Below, in pieces: positions 10,457 through 18,523 of a stretch of DNA of 64,000 nt. Position numbers and translations under genes: made by a program. The notes below the pieces were generated by a model. It worked only from the letters and a program-made list of their open reading frames with translations. It had not been told where the DNA came from and searched no databases. How positions within the stretch are numbered: position 1 is the first letter of the stretch; the number at the start of each line of letters is the position of its first letter. Origin of the DNA: GCA-2746365 sp963711255 (lineage in GTDB: Bacteria; Pseudomonadota; Gammaproteobacteria; SZUA-229); assembly GCA_963711255.1 (NCBI GenBank), contig CAVQDO010000014.1, positions 1-64,000 on the forward strand. Direction: 5' to 3'.

Positions 10457-10716
10457 TTATATAGCGATTTTATCCTTATTCCGCTCAACCGTCTTACCAC
10501 CAATCCCATCGACGTTTTCTAAGTTCCTCAATCGATTTAAACTTGCCGTGGCTTTTACGGTATTCGACAATAGCTTTTGCCTTGCTCTCGCCTATTCCAC
10601 GTCATAGTGGTGGCGATTTGTTCGGCGCTGGCGTTGTTGATGTTTATTTTTTCAGCGAAGGCTGAAGATGAGAAAGATAATACGGCGGCTAATAATAGAG
10701 TATGAAGTAATTTCAT
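10457..10716 (-). pseudogene. ComEA-family helix-hairpin-helix protein, two frameshifts
   Basis: A GGGAGG ribosome-binding site precedes an ATG at 10716. The frame encodes a signal peptide (MKLLHTLLLAAVLSF...AFA) and ININNASAEQIAT, the usual start of a short ComEA-type DNA-binding protein. As read, the frame stops after about 54 codons. Removing one base near 10599 restores GIGESKAKAIVEYR, and removing one of the four A/T bases at 10515-10518 restores ELRNVDGIGGKTVE and an end at IAI-stop (10457). The repaired product is 85 residues with two helix-hairpin-helix GIG motifs. Family members of this size are periplasmic DNA-binding proteins, some of them used in DNA uptake. It lies 67 nt downstream of pyrF on the same strand. 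It is either a true pseudogene or a gene hit by two sequence errors. Confidence 0.8.
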
Positions 10717-10783
10717 TGGTATCCTCCCTGGATAACTTTATGATTGGAGCAAAGAGATTACTCCAGATTTGCTTTCGAACAAA

Positions 10784-11491
10784 TCAGATTAATTCGCTAT
10801 TGATTGTAAGTAAAACCTTACAAGGATCTTCCGCCTGTGTGATTGGCCGGCCGATGACCAGGTAGGATGATCCGTCGTCCATGGCTTTCTTTGGCGTAAC
10901 GATTCGGCACTGGTCGTCCTGGTTTACATTGCCGAGTTCCGGGTCTGCCAGCCTGATACCCGGTGTGACTAAAAGAAAATCGTCACCCATGTTCTGCCGC
11001 AGCATTATTGCTTCCTGCGCTGAGCAGACGACACCGTCGAGTCCTGCATTTTTGGTCATGCCGGCCAGGCGCATTACCATTTCCTGTGGTGTTGCTTTTA
11101 TTCCAAGTGCATCGAGTTCTTCCTGGCCGCTGCTGGTTAGCCAGGTTACTGCGATGAGTAATGGTGCATTGTCACCGCTTAGTGCCTGCTTTGCCGCCTG
11201 CATCATTTTTTCGCCGCCGAGTGCGTGCACGTTTAACATCCATACACCAAGATCGGCCGCGGCTGCACAGGCGCGTGCAACCGTGTTAGGGATATCGTGA
11301 TATTTTAAATCGAGGAAGACGTCGAAGTTTTTATCGACCAGTTTTTTTACCAGCGATGGGCCGCAGCGGGTGAACAGTTCTTTGCCGACTTTTAAGCGGC
11401 ACAGTGATGGTTCCAGCTGATCGACCAGTTGCATGGTTTGTTGTTCGTTCGGGTAGTCCAGGGCGACGATGACTGGTGATGTTTGGTTCAT
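10784..11491 (-). CDS. pyrF: Orotidine 5'-phosphate decarboxylase
   Basis: Cytosolic enzyme that decarboxylates OMP to UMP, the last step of de novo pyrimidine synthesis. At 235 residues it has the usual length of the short PyrF class. Visible family features are the N-terminal strand IVALDYPN, the catalytic Lys/Asp cluster DLKYHDIPNTV (about residues 60-70), the segment TPGIR (about 172-176) and the phosphate-binding LVIGRPITQA near the C-terminus. It follows lapB on the same strand after about 160 nt of non-coding DNA. The lapB-pyrF order is the same as in enterobacteria, which supports both calls. Confidence 0.97.
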   Translation of the reverse strand: MNQTSPVIVALDYPNEQQTMQLVDQLEPSLCRLKVGKELFTRCGPSLVKKLVDKNFDVFLDLKYHDIPNTVARACAAAADLGVWMLNVHALGGEKMMQAAKQALSGDNAPLLIAVTWLTSSGQEELDALGIKATPQEMVMRLAGMTKNAGLDGVVCSAQEAIMLRQNMGDDFLLVTPGIRLADPELGNVNQDDQCRIVTPKKAMDDGSSYLVIGRPITQAEDPCKVLLTINSELI

Positions 11492-11651
11492 ATTAATTTT
11501 TTAATGTTGATTCGTAATGCAAGGTTTACGACGGGTTGTTTTGTATATTACTGGTATCAGTGCCATTAGTGAAGGCAATCAGTGACGGCATGTGCTGATA
11601 GCTTAAGATCCTTCACTGTTGTTCAGGATGACAACGCCCTGCTCTACAACT

Positions 11652-12821
11652 TTATTCATCCAGCTGAACAACACTCGGCTTGACCGTTCCCCAGTTATTG
11701 CAGCTCGGACATAGCCAGTAATGTGTATTGGTACTGAAGCCGCATTTCTGACAGCGGTATTCAACGCTGCCGTTTTGCATTACGGAGATTGCCGTTATTA
11801 AGTCGCTGAAGACTTTGTCGGAATCACTATCCTGTTCTTTGTAGGCAACAAGTTTCTGTAAACCCGCAAGGCTGGGCTGGCGTTTGATTTTATCTGACAG
11901 GTAATCGATTGCTGCCTGTTTGCCTTTCGACTCTTCCAGTACGGAAGTAATCACGTTTTGCAGGAACAGGTTTTCGTGGCGATTTTGCAACGCGGTCAGG
12001 TAGTTGTACAGTTCGTCCTGCGGTGCACTTTTGCCATAGCATTCAAGCAGCGAATCAATCACCAGTATCATTGAGTCGGCATCCTGTTTTTCTATGCCCT
12101 GGTAAAGCTCGATAGCCTTTTTATAATCGCCCCTTGCCTTCACCTGGTCGGCCAGCAATATTGAAGCGCGCACACAGGCAGCATCGTATTTCAGGGCTTT
12201 ATTGGCATCGATTTCTAACTGCGTAACATCGCCCTTGGTTTGAGACAGATCAGCGAGTTCACAATAATAATGGGCAATCATCGGGCCAATCGTATTATCT
12301 TCAGAGAGCAGGTCAACGGCGATATCAATCGCTTTAAACCAGTCTTTTTCCTGCTGATAAATAAGAATTAAATTATGGCGTGCTTCTTTTGATTTTTTGT
12401 CCTGTATCAGAACTTCTTTAAAAAGCCCCTCTGCACGATCAAACCAGCCGGCACCCAGGTAGTCATAACCCAGTTCCAGTAAGATTTTACTGCGGTATTG
12501 TTCTGGCAATGAAGGCCTTGCGATAAGACCCTGGTGAATTTTAATGGCCTTGTCCATTTCGCCATTTTTTCGGTAGATTTTACCGAGTGTAAAATGGGTA
12601 TCAATGGTATCCCAGTTGGATTCCACTAATTTAACAAACACGTCTAAAGCTTTACCCTGCTCATCGTTAAGCAGGTAATCCAGGCCTTTAAAGTATTCGG
12701 AAGATAAGGTGGACTGCTGACGTTTGTGTGTTTGTTTTGCCCGGAATAACAACCATAAAAAGCCGATAGCAATGGGGATTATCGCTAAAGACCAGACAGG
12801 CAATTGTGAGAAATCAAACAC
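11652..12821 (-). CDS. lapB: Lipopolysaccharide assembly protein B, TPR and rubredoxin-like
   Basis: 389 residues. LapB is a cytoplasm-facing inner-membrane protein that helps FtsH degrade LpxC and so balances lipopolysaccharide synthesis. One N-terminal membrane segment (about 8-26) is followed by a long series of TPR helices (about 45-340). A C-terminal rubredoxin-like metal site has cysteines at 357, 360, 371 and 374 (CQKC and CPSC). All of these match the family. In E. coli the order is lapA-lapB-pyrF, but here only about 100 bp separate lapB from ihfB, too little for lapA. LapA is therefore absent at this locus. Confidence 0.95.
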   Translation of the reverse strand: MFDFSQLPVWSLAIIPIAIGFLWLLFRAKQTHKRQQSTLSSEYFKGLDYLLNDEQGKALDVFVKLVESNWDTIDTHFTLGKIYRKNGEMDKAIKIHQGLIARPSLPEQYRSKILLELGYDYLGAGWFDRAEGLFKEVLIQDKKSKEARHNLILIYQQEKDWFKAIDIAVDLLSEDNTIGPMIAHYYCELADLSQTKGDVTQLEIDANKALKYDAACVRASILLADQVKARGDYKKAIELYQGIEKQDADSMILVIDSLLECYGKSAPQDELYNYLTALQNRHENLFLQNVITSVLEESKGKQAAIDYLSDKIKRQPSLAGLQKLVAYKEQDSDSDKVFSDLITAISVMQNGSVEYRCQKCGFSTNTHYWLCPSCNNWGTVKPSVVQLDE

Positions 12822-12923
12822 CTTGTGGTATCAGGCCCAACGTTTAATACGTTTGATAAATTGAGTTATACGAATGCTAATAACAGTTGATTTACTGTGC
12901 AGTTATTAACTAACCGAAGCAAA

Positions 12924-13250
12924 TTAACCGGCATCTTTTGTCATTGAGTCATTAACGCGTTCGCGCAGTTCCTTGCCCGGTTTAAAGTGCGGCACATGTT
13001 TGCCCGGAAGCGAAACAGACCCGCCGGTTTTAGGGTTACGACCTGAACGTGGTGGACGATAATGTAACGAGAAGCTGCCAAAGCCGCGTATCTCGATGCG
13101 TTCGCCGCCCGATAATGAGTTACTCATTTGCTCTAGCATACTTTTAACTGCCAGCTCTACATCCTTATAGGCCAGATGACTTTGCTTACGCGCAATACGT
13201 TCAATCAACTCTGATTTCATCATTGCGTTTGCTTGCATTTCTTCAGCCAT
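12924..13250 (-). CDS. ihfB: Integration host factor beta subunit
   Basis: Subunit of the IHF heterodimer, which bends DNA sharply at specific sites during recombination, replication and transcription. The family core is obvious: KSELIERIA at the start, then GERIEIRGFGSFSLHYR, the beta-arm GRNPKTGGSV and PHFKPGKELRERV. The frame has a ten-residue extension before the usual MMKSEL start. A GAGGAAG ribosome-binding site stands 9 nt before the ATG at 13250, so the longer form is probably the one translated. An internal start at 13223 or 13220 remains possible. It sits between rpsA and lapB, as in many gammaproteobacteria. Confidence 0.95.
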   Translation of the reverse strand: MAEEMQANAMMKSELIERIARKQSHLAYKDVELAVKSMLEQMSNSLSGGERIEIRGFGSFSLHYRPPRSGRNPKTGGSVSLPGKHVPHFKPGKELRERVNDSMTKDAG

Positions 13251-13356
13251 ACCAATAATCTTCCTCTGTTGTTAAATCAACAATCTACTGACAATCAAAA
13301 CACTATTACTAAAACAGCATTATTAATAATTAAAATAGTTTAACTATTAATAATGC

Positions 13357-13428
13357 TGTCATCTCGAACCCTGGTGAAAGATCTTAGGCTTTATTGCTTA
13401 AGATTTCTCACCTCCGCTCGAAATGACA
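13357..13428. repeat. Dispersed inverted repeat, family C copy 1
   Basis: TGTCATCTCGAACCCTGG...AAGATCTTA is mirrored imperfectly by TAAGATTTCTCACCTCCG...GAAATGACA. It lies 34 nt after the rpsA stop, between rpsA and ihfB. Related sequences occur at 29613-29680 and, in a short form, at 40594-40623. It may stabilise or end the rpsA transcript. Confidence 0.7.
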
Positions 13429-13461
13429 CGGACATTCGGTTCGAAATAACAGGCAGCAAAA

Positions 13462-15144
13462 TTAATCGTTAGATTTCATTTGCTCTTTCATTAAATCACC
13501 TAAGGTAGGCGCTGCACCAGCTGCTGCATCCTGACTATCTGAGAAGTCTTTCAACGCTTCAGATTCGTCATCGTAGTCTTTCGCTTTTATTGATAATGCG
13601 ATACCGCGATTCTTACGGTCAACACCCATCAGTTTAGCTTCAACTTCGTCACCAACTTTTAGCACAGTACTTGCATCTTCAACACGATCACGAGACAGGT
13701 CAGAAGCACGTAATGTACCTTCAACGCCCTCACCTAAATCGATGACTGCTGCTTTTGCATCAACAGACACAACGGTACCTTTAACGATAGAACCCTTCTT
13801 GTTTTCTGCAATGAAGGTAGAAACAGGATCCTGTTCCATCTGCTTGATACCCAGTGAGATACGCTCACGTTCAGCATCGATAGACAGTACAACCGCTTCA
13901 ATGGTATCGCCTTTCTTGAAATTACGAACAGCATCTTCACCTGTGTCATCCCATGAGATGTCAGACATGTGAATAAGGCCATCGATTTCACCGTTAAGGC
14001 CAACGAAGATACCGAAATCAGTAATCGATTTGATAACACCGCTAACTTTGTCACCCTTGTTATGCGTCGCAAAGAACTCATCCCATGGATTAGCCTGACA
14101 CTGCTTCATACCTAAAGAAATACGACGACGCTCTTCATCAATATCAAGAATCATCACTTCTTTATCTTCGCCTAATGTAACAATAGACGCAGGGTTAACG
14201 TTTTTATTCGTCCAGTCCATTTCAGATACGTGAACAAGACCTTCAACGCCATCTTCAATTTCAACGAAACAACCGTAATCGGTAATGTTGCTAACCTTAC
14301 CCCAAAGACGTGAGCCTTCTGGGTAACGGCGTGCAATTTCAGCCCATGGATCATCACCAAGTTGTTTCAGACCTAGAGAAACGCGAGTCTTCTCCTTGTC
14401 GAACTTAAGAACCATAACTTCGATTTCCTGGCCCACTTCAACAATTTCTGAAGGATGACGAACACGTTTCCATGCCATGTCTGTAATGTGTAACAGACCA
14501 TCAATACCACCAAGATCAAGGAATGCGCCGTAATCGGTAAGATTTTTAACCACACCTTTAATTGGCTTGCCTTCTTCAATGCTTTCAAGCAGCGTTTCAC
14601 GCTCTTCGCTGTACTCGTTTTCAACAACAGCACGACGAGATACCACAACGTTGTTACGCTTCTGGTCCAGTTTAATAATTTTGAATTCGAGCTCTTTGTT
14701 TTCCAGGTAAGCGGTATCGCGTACTGGACGAACATCGACTAATGAACCCGGCAGGAATGCACGGATATCACCCAATTCAACAGTAAAGCCGCCTTTAACC
14801 TTGCCAGTGATAACACCGGTAATGATTTCTTCAGCTTCAAATGATTTTTCTAATGTAACCCAGGCTTTAGCACGTTTGGCTTTTTCACGTGACAGACGGG
14901 TTTCACCGTATCCGTCTTCAACCGCTTCTAATACCACTTCAACTTCATCGCCAATGCTTACTTCAAGCTCACCTGATAAATTGGTGAACTGGCTAACCGG
15001 GATAACGCCTTCTGACTTCAAACCAGCAGATACGATGACGTATCCATCAGCGATATCGGAAATAGTACCAATAACAACGTTACCGGCACTCATATCGGTT
15101 TGACTCAGGCTTTCTTCAAATAATTCTGCAAAACTTTCAGACAT
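13462..15144 (-). CDS. rpsA: 30S ribosomal protein S1
   Basis: 560 residues, the standard length for the six-domain proteobacterial S1. S1 is an mRNA-binding protein on the small ribosomal subunit that helps recruit and unfold messages. Six S1 (OB-fold) repeats can be followed from about residue 20 to 525, marked by variants of G.V..I.DYG.FV...G.(E/D)GL.H.S(E/D) such as GVVKNLTDYGAFLDLGGIDG and GKVSNITDYGCFVEIEDGVE. The acidic, low-complexity C-terminal tail is typical. It is placed between cmk and ihfB, the conserved gammaproteobacterial order. Confidence 0.98.
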   Translation of the reverse strand: MSESFAELFEESLSQTDMSAGNVVIGTISDIADGYVIVSAGLKSEGVIPVSQFTNLSGELEVSIGDEVEVVLEAVEDGYGETRLSREKAKRAKAWVTLEKSFEAEEIITGVITGKVKGGFTVELGDIRAFLPGSLVDVRPVRDTAYLENKELEFKIIKLDQKRNNVVVSRRAVVENEYSEERETLLESIEEGKPIKGVVKNLTDYGAFLDLGGIDGLLHITDMAWKRVRHPSEIVEVGQEIEVMVLKFDKEKTRVSLGLKQLGDDPWAEIARRYPEGSRLWGKVSNITDYGCFVEIEDGVEGLVHVSEMDWTNKNVNPASIVTLGEDKEVMILDIDEERRRISLGMKQCQANPWDEFFATHNKGDKVSGVIKSITDFGIFVGLNGEIDGLIHMSDISWDDTGEDAVRNFKKGDTIEAVVLSIDAERERISLGIKQMEQDPVSTFIAENKKGSIVKGTVVSVDAKAAVIDLGEGVEGTLRASDLSRDRVEDASTVLKVGDEVEAKLMGVDRKNRGIALSIKAKDYDDESEALKDFSDSQDAAAGAAPTLGDLMKEQMKSND

Positions 15145-15316
15145 AATAGTAATCTAGATTGTGTGTGTTTATTTATCTTTGACTTAGATCAGTTTGGCGT
15201 TCGGCACGCCAGAAATAGATAAATGAAAACACGGTTAAGTTAATAAAACAGCCTGTCATGTGACAGACCACCAGTAAAAGCAGATTCAAGTGTAACTGTT
15301 TTTAAACAGTAACTCT

Positions 15317-16012
15317 CTAACTCGTTATCCTTTGCCCCACCCAGTTAATGACCTCTTCGGTCACCTGCTCGATACTGAGTGTGGTTGTATCAATGATGAT
15401 TGCGTCGCTCGCCGGCTTTAGCGGAGCTGTCTGCCGATTCATATCGCGCTCATCACGAATTCGCAAGTCTTCAACGAGGGTGGAGAGGTTAACATCTATT
15501 CCTTTGTCTTTCAACTGCTTATAACGCCTTTTTGCCCTTTCTTCTGCACTGGCAGTTAAATAAATTTTTAATTCCGCATGCGGGAAAACCACGGTACCCA
15601 TATCGCGTCCATCTGCCACCAGTCCGGGTGCCTGCAAAAACGCCCGCTGACGTTCCAGCAAGGCTTCTCGCACGGCCGTCACGGCAGCAATCTGCGAAGC
15701 CTTTGCGCCGATTTCTTCGTTACGAATCTGCTGAGTAATGTCTTCCCCATCCAGCAAAATCACCAGTTCATTATTATCCTGGCCATAGCTAACCGATAAA
15801 TTCTTCGCAATATCAGCAAGTTGCGATTCATCCACCGTAGACAGATCCGCATCGGGAAACTGCCGGGAAGCCTGCAGCGCGGTAATACGGTAAAGCGAGC
15901 CGCTATCAAGAATGTGCCAGCCCAGGTGCTCGGCAACGGCCAGGCAGATGGTGCCCTTGCCGACACCACTGGGACCATCGAGGCAGATTACCTGTGTGTT
16001 TGTATCATTCAT
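15317..16012 (-). CDS. cmk: Cytidylate kinase
   Basis: Phosphorylates CMP and dCMP to the diphosphates with ATP in the cytosol. At 231 residues it has normal family length. The P-loop GPSGVGKGT lies near residues 13-21, followed by LDSGSLYR, the CMP-binding DGRDMGTVVFP and the lid region RRYKQLKDKG. The conserved RDERDMNR is also present. It lies between aroA and rpsA on the same strand. The aroA-cmk gap carries a hairpin repeat, and the 172-nt gap to rpsA contains a small palindrome (CTGTCATGTGACAG), so rpsA may also have its own promoter. Confidence 0.97.
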   Translation of the reverse strand: MNDTNTQVICLDGPSGVGKGTICLAVAEHLGWHILDSGSLYRITALQASRQFPDADLSTVDESQLADIAKNLSVSYGQDNNELVILLDGEDITQQIRNEEIGAKASQIAAVTAVREALLERQRAFLQAPGLVADGRDMGTVVFPHAELKIYLTASAEERAKRRYKQLKDKGIDVNLSTLVEDLRIRDERDMNRQTAPLKPASDAIIIDTTTLSIEQVTEEVINWVGQRITS

Positions 16013-16035
16013 TCATTACTACCGTAATAAGATTG

Positions 16036-16116
16036 CACCGCAGAGACGCGGAGGCGCAGAGTATAAATTTTTTTTATAAGCAATATAAAACTCTGCGTCT
16101 CCGCGTCTCTGCGGTG
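16036..16116. repeat. Dispersed inverted repeat, family A copy 1
   Basis: The left arm CACCGCAGAGACGCGGAGGC and the rest of its 27 bases are matched by the complementary right arm at 16090-16116 with one mismatch, leaving a 27-nt AT-rich loop. The right arm ends 9 nt before the aroA stop codon on the - strand. The flank AAAAAGCTTTTA is shared with copy 3. Confidence 0.9.
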
Positions 16117-16125
16117 AAAAAGCTT

Positions 16126-17439
16126 TTAATCATTCAACACCTGTATAGACATGCCACAGGAAACCGCTAATTCGGCAAATCCCGGGAACGAGGTATTCAC
16201 ATTGTCACAGTCTTCTATATGTATTTCACCATTCGCCCGCAAACCTGCCATGGCAAAAGCCATCGCGATACGATGGTCATCGTGGCTGTGCACGGTGCCG
16301 GAACCAATCTCGCCACCGTGAATAATCATGCCGTCATCGGTTGCCTGTGCATTAACACCGAGAGCCTGCAGACCATCAGCCATCACCTGGATTCGATCAC
16401 TTTCCTTAACGCGCAATTCTTCCGCCCCGGTGACCACGGTCTCACCTTCCGCGCATGCTGCAGCAACAAATAATACCGGGAATTCATCGATCGCCAGCGG
16501 TACCAGTGATTCAGGTATATGGATACCTTTTAGTTCGGCACTTTGTATACGAATATCGGCAACCGGTTCACCGCCGACTTCTTTCTCATTCGAAAAGCTA
16601 ATGTTCGCACCCATGCGTTTTAAAATTTCGATAACGCCGGTACGCGTCGGGTTAATGCCCACGTGCTCAAGCACAATATCGGAACCCGGGGCAATACTTG
16701 CGCCAACCATAAAAAAAGCGGCCGATGAAATATCTGCCGGCACATCAATATCGGCAGCAATTAATTTAGCCGGGCCAGTAATGCAGGCAGTGCCGTCATT
16801 GACTTCGACTTTACAGCCGAAGGCTTTCAACATGCGCTCGGTATGGTCCCGGGTAACAGCCGGTTCGGTGACACAGGTTTTGCCGTGGGCATACATACCC
16901 GCCAGTAAACAGCAGGATTTGACCTGCGCACTGGCCATTGGCATCTGGTAATTGAATGCCTTTAGTGTTTGTTTGCCGCTAATTTTTAATGGCGGTTTAC
17001 CGCCTTCAGCAGTTTCAACTTTCGCCCCCATCTGTGCCAGCGGATCGGTGACACGTTTCATCGGGCGTTTTGATAAAGAAACATCACCGCTCAGTTCAAC
17101 ATCAAAATCCTGCCCTGCCAGTAAACCGGCAAGCAAGCGCATTGAAGTACCGGAGTTACCAAGGTCCAGCGCATGACCGGGCGCTTTCAGGCCATGCATG
17201 CCAACACCTTCGATCGAAACACTGCCATTTTCAGGGCCGCTGATATTGACCCCCATTGCCTTAAATGCACGCAGTGTATTCAGGCTGTCTTCACCTTCGA
17301 GAAAACCGCTTATCTGGCTATTACCTTCCGCCAGCGATGCAAACATGATAGAGCGATGTGAAATTGATTTATCACCTGGAACCCGAATTGAGCCTTGAAG
17401 TTTTGCCTGTTTCAGGCCGCCTTGTACGATGAATTTCAT
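16126..17439 (-). CDS. aroA: 3-phosphoshikimate 1-carboxyvinyltransferase (EPSP synthase)
   Basis: Transfers the enolpyruvyl group of PEP to shikimate-3-phosphate, the sixth step of the shikimate pathway. 437 residues. Family motifs include PGDKSISHR near residue 22, DLGNSGTSMRLLAG near 92, the RPM..(V/L).PL.QMGA segment, VTRDHTERML, and DEFPVLFVAAACAEG with the catalytic Asp/Glu region followed by ELRVKESDR. The C-terminal DDHRIAMAFA is also present. In many pseudomonads aroA is fused to tyrA. Here the two are separate and divided by about 200 bp of repeats. Confidence 0.97.
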   Translation of the reverse strand: MKFIVQGGLKQAKLQGSIRVPGDKSISHRSIMFASLAEGNSQISGFLEGEDSLNTLRAFKAMGVNISGPENGSVSIEGVGMHGLKAPGHALDLGNSGTSMRLLAGLLAGQDFDVELSGDVSLSKRPMKRVTDPLAQMGAKVETAEGGKPPLKISGKQTLKAFNYQMPMASAQVKSCCLLAGMYAHGKTCVTEPAVTRDHTERMLKAFGCKVEVNDGTACITGPAKLIAADIDVPADISSAAFFMVGASIAPGSDIVLEHVGINPTRTGVIEILKRMGANISFSNEKEVGGEPVADIRIQSAELKGIHIPESLVPLAIDEFPVLFVAAACAEGETVVTGAEELRVKESDRIQVMADGLQALGVNAQATDDGMIIHGGEIGSGTVHSHDDHRIAMAFAMAGLRANGEIHIEDCDNVNTSFPGFAELAVSCGMSIQVLND

Positions 17440-17500
17440 AAGTTAAAGAATGAGTAATTAAATAAACGCTTCCGCGAAGTGTTGTTGTCTGTATTCAGTT

Positions 17501-17548
17501 AGCATGTGCAACGTCTAGTATGTGCAACGTCTAGCATGTGCACCGTCA
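17501..17548. repeat. Short tandem repeat, 16-bp unit, three copies
   Basis: AGCATGTGCAACGTCT is followed by AGTATGTGCAACGTCT and then a third, imperfect copy that runs into the left arm of the palindromic element at 17541. The array is non-coding and lies between aroA and tyrA. Variable copy number would be expected among relatives. Confidence 0.75.
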
Positions 17549-17629
17549 TTGCGAGCGAAGCGCGGCAATCTCCTGCAGAGTATGCCCGCCGCTTAAAGAG
17601 ATTGCCGCGCTTCGCTCGCAATGACGGTG
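17541..17629. repeat. Dispersed inverted repeat, family B copy 1
   Basis: A perfect 32-bp inverted repeat (CACCGTCATTGCGAGCGAAG... and its complement at 17598-17629) encloses a 25-nt spacer. A second copy lies at 22115-22195. Words such as GTCATTGCGAGCGAAGC are common as dispersed repeats in many bacteria, from general knowledge. The right arm is followed by two 15-bp tandem copies of ATGACGGTGYTCTTA (17621-17650) that reach into the tyrA stop codon. Confidence 0.85.
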
Positions 17630-17647
17630 CTCTTAATGACGGTGTTC

Positions 17648-18523
17648 TTAATGTGTAAACTTGTCGCGGGTATCTTTTGCATGTTGAAAAACTTCAGCCA
17701 GTTTTTCACCGTCACTCGCTTCCAGCGCATTATATATCATATCCAGCTCATCCTTATATCGCTGCATCATCTCGAGAATAAGCTCGCGATTGTTTAAACA
17801 GATATCGCGCCACATGGTTGGGTCACTGGAAGCAATACGGGTAACGTCACGAAAACCACCGGCTGCAAAACGGAATACATTTTCAATGTCTTCCATATTC
17901 TCCAGGCAATGCACCAGGCCAAAGGCCAGTATATGCGGCAGGTGGCTGGTTGCTGCCAGCACCTTATCATGATGCGCTGCGTCCATGGATTCGACCAGCG
18001 CACCGGTTTCCTGCCATAGCTCGGTAACCAGCTTGATGGCATCAGCATCGGTCTCTGCGACTGGCGTTAGTATCACGCGGCGGCTTTTGTAGAGCTCGGC
18101 AAAGGCTGCTGCCGGGCCGCTGTTTTCAGTACCGGCAATCGGATGCCCGGCAACAAAACGACTGGCATCGTCGGCAAATATTTTTTCCGCCAGTTGCTGA
18201 ACCTGCTGCTTGGCACTGCCGGCATCGGTAATAATAGCTTTTTGATTGCCCGCCTGTTTTAATCCGGCTGCAATTTTTTCGAAAACGCTCTGCATTGCAC
18301 CCAGCGGTACAGAAACAAAAACCACGTCGGCATTAGCCACTGCCCTGGCAATATCGGTTTCATAATGATCGATAATATTTAGCTGCTGTGCTTTTTTCAG
18401 GGTTTCTTCACTGCGCCCTGCGCCCGTAATATTTTTAACCACACCGGCTTCTTTCAGTGCCAGGCAAAACGAACCGCCGATCAAACCGGTGCCAATAACG
18501 CATAAGTTATCGATGCTATGCAT
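17648..18523 (-). CDS. tyrA: Prephenate dehydrogenase
   Basis: Converts prephenate to 4-hydroxyphenylpyruvate with NAD(P)+ for tyrosine synthesis. It may also accept arogenate, which cannot be told from sequence here. The Rossmann motif VIGTGLIGGS lies at about residues 9-18. Typical later features are DAGSAKQ, GHPIAGTENSGP and SHLPHILAF. Translation most likely starts at the ATG whose A is 18523. That ATG shares one base with the hisC stop (TAATG), a translational-coupling arrangement, and gives 291 residues. A four-codon longer start at 18535 exists. There is no fused chorismate mutase or aroA domain. Confidence 0.95.
   Translation of the reverse strand: MHSIDNLCVIGTGLIGGSFCLALKEAGVVKNITGAGRSEETLKKAQQLNIIDHYETDIARAVANADVVFVSVPLGAMQSVFEKIAAGLKQAGNQKAIITDAGSAKQQVQQLAEKIFADDASRFVAGHPIAGTENSGPAAAFAELYKSRRVILTPVAETDADAIKLVTELWQETGALVESMDAAHHDKVLAATSHLPHILAFGLVHCLENMEDIENVFRFAAGGFRDVTRIASSDPTMWRDICLNNRELILEMMQRYKDELDMIYNALEASDGEKLAEVFQHAKDTRDKFTH

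Noticed and set aside
10881..11300. 139-codon + strand frame opposite pyrF
   Set aside because: Antisense shadow of pyrF with no ribosome-binding site or recognisable protein features.
11492..11651. Possible tRNA or small RNA between lapB and pyrF
   Set aside because: No cloverleaf or T-loop signature was found. Only a degenerate half of a family C repeat is visible near 11600.
13734..14735. Several - strand frames inside rpsA
   Set aside because: They overlap rpsA in other frames. rpsA is complete and unbroken.
16328..16951. Long open frame on the + strand opposite aroA (207 codons)
   Set aside because: It lies wholly antisense to a clear, full-length aroA. Its composition (Ser/Ala/Pro-rich, no domain) is that of a shadow frame.
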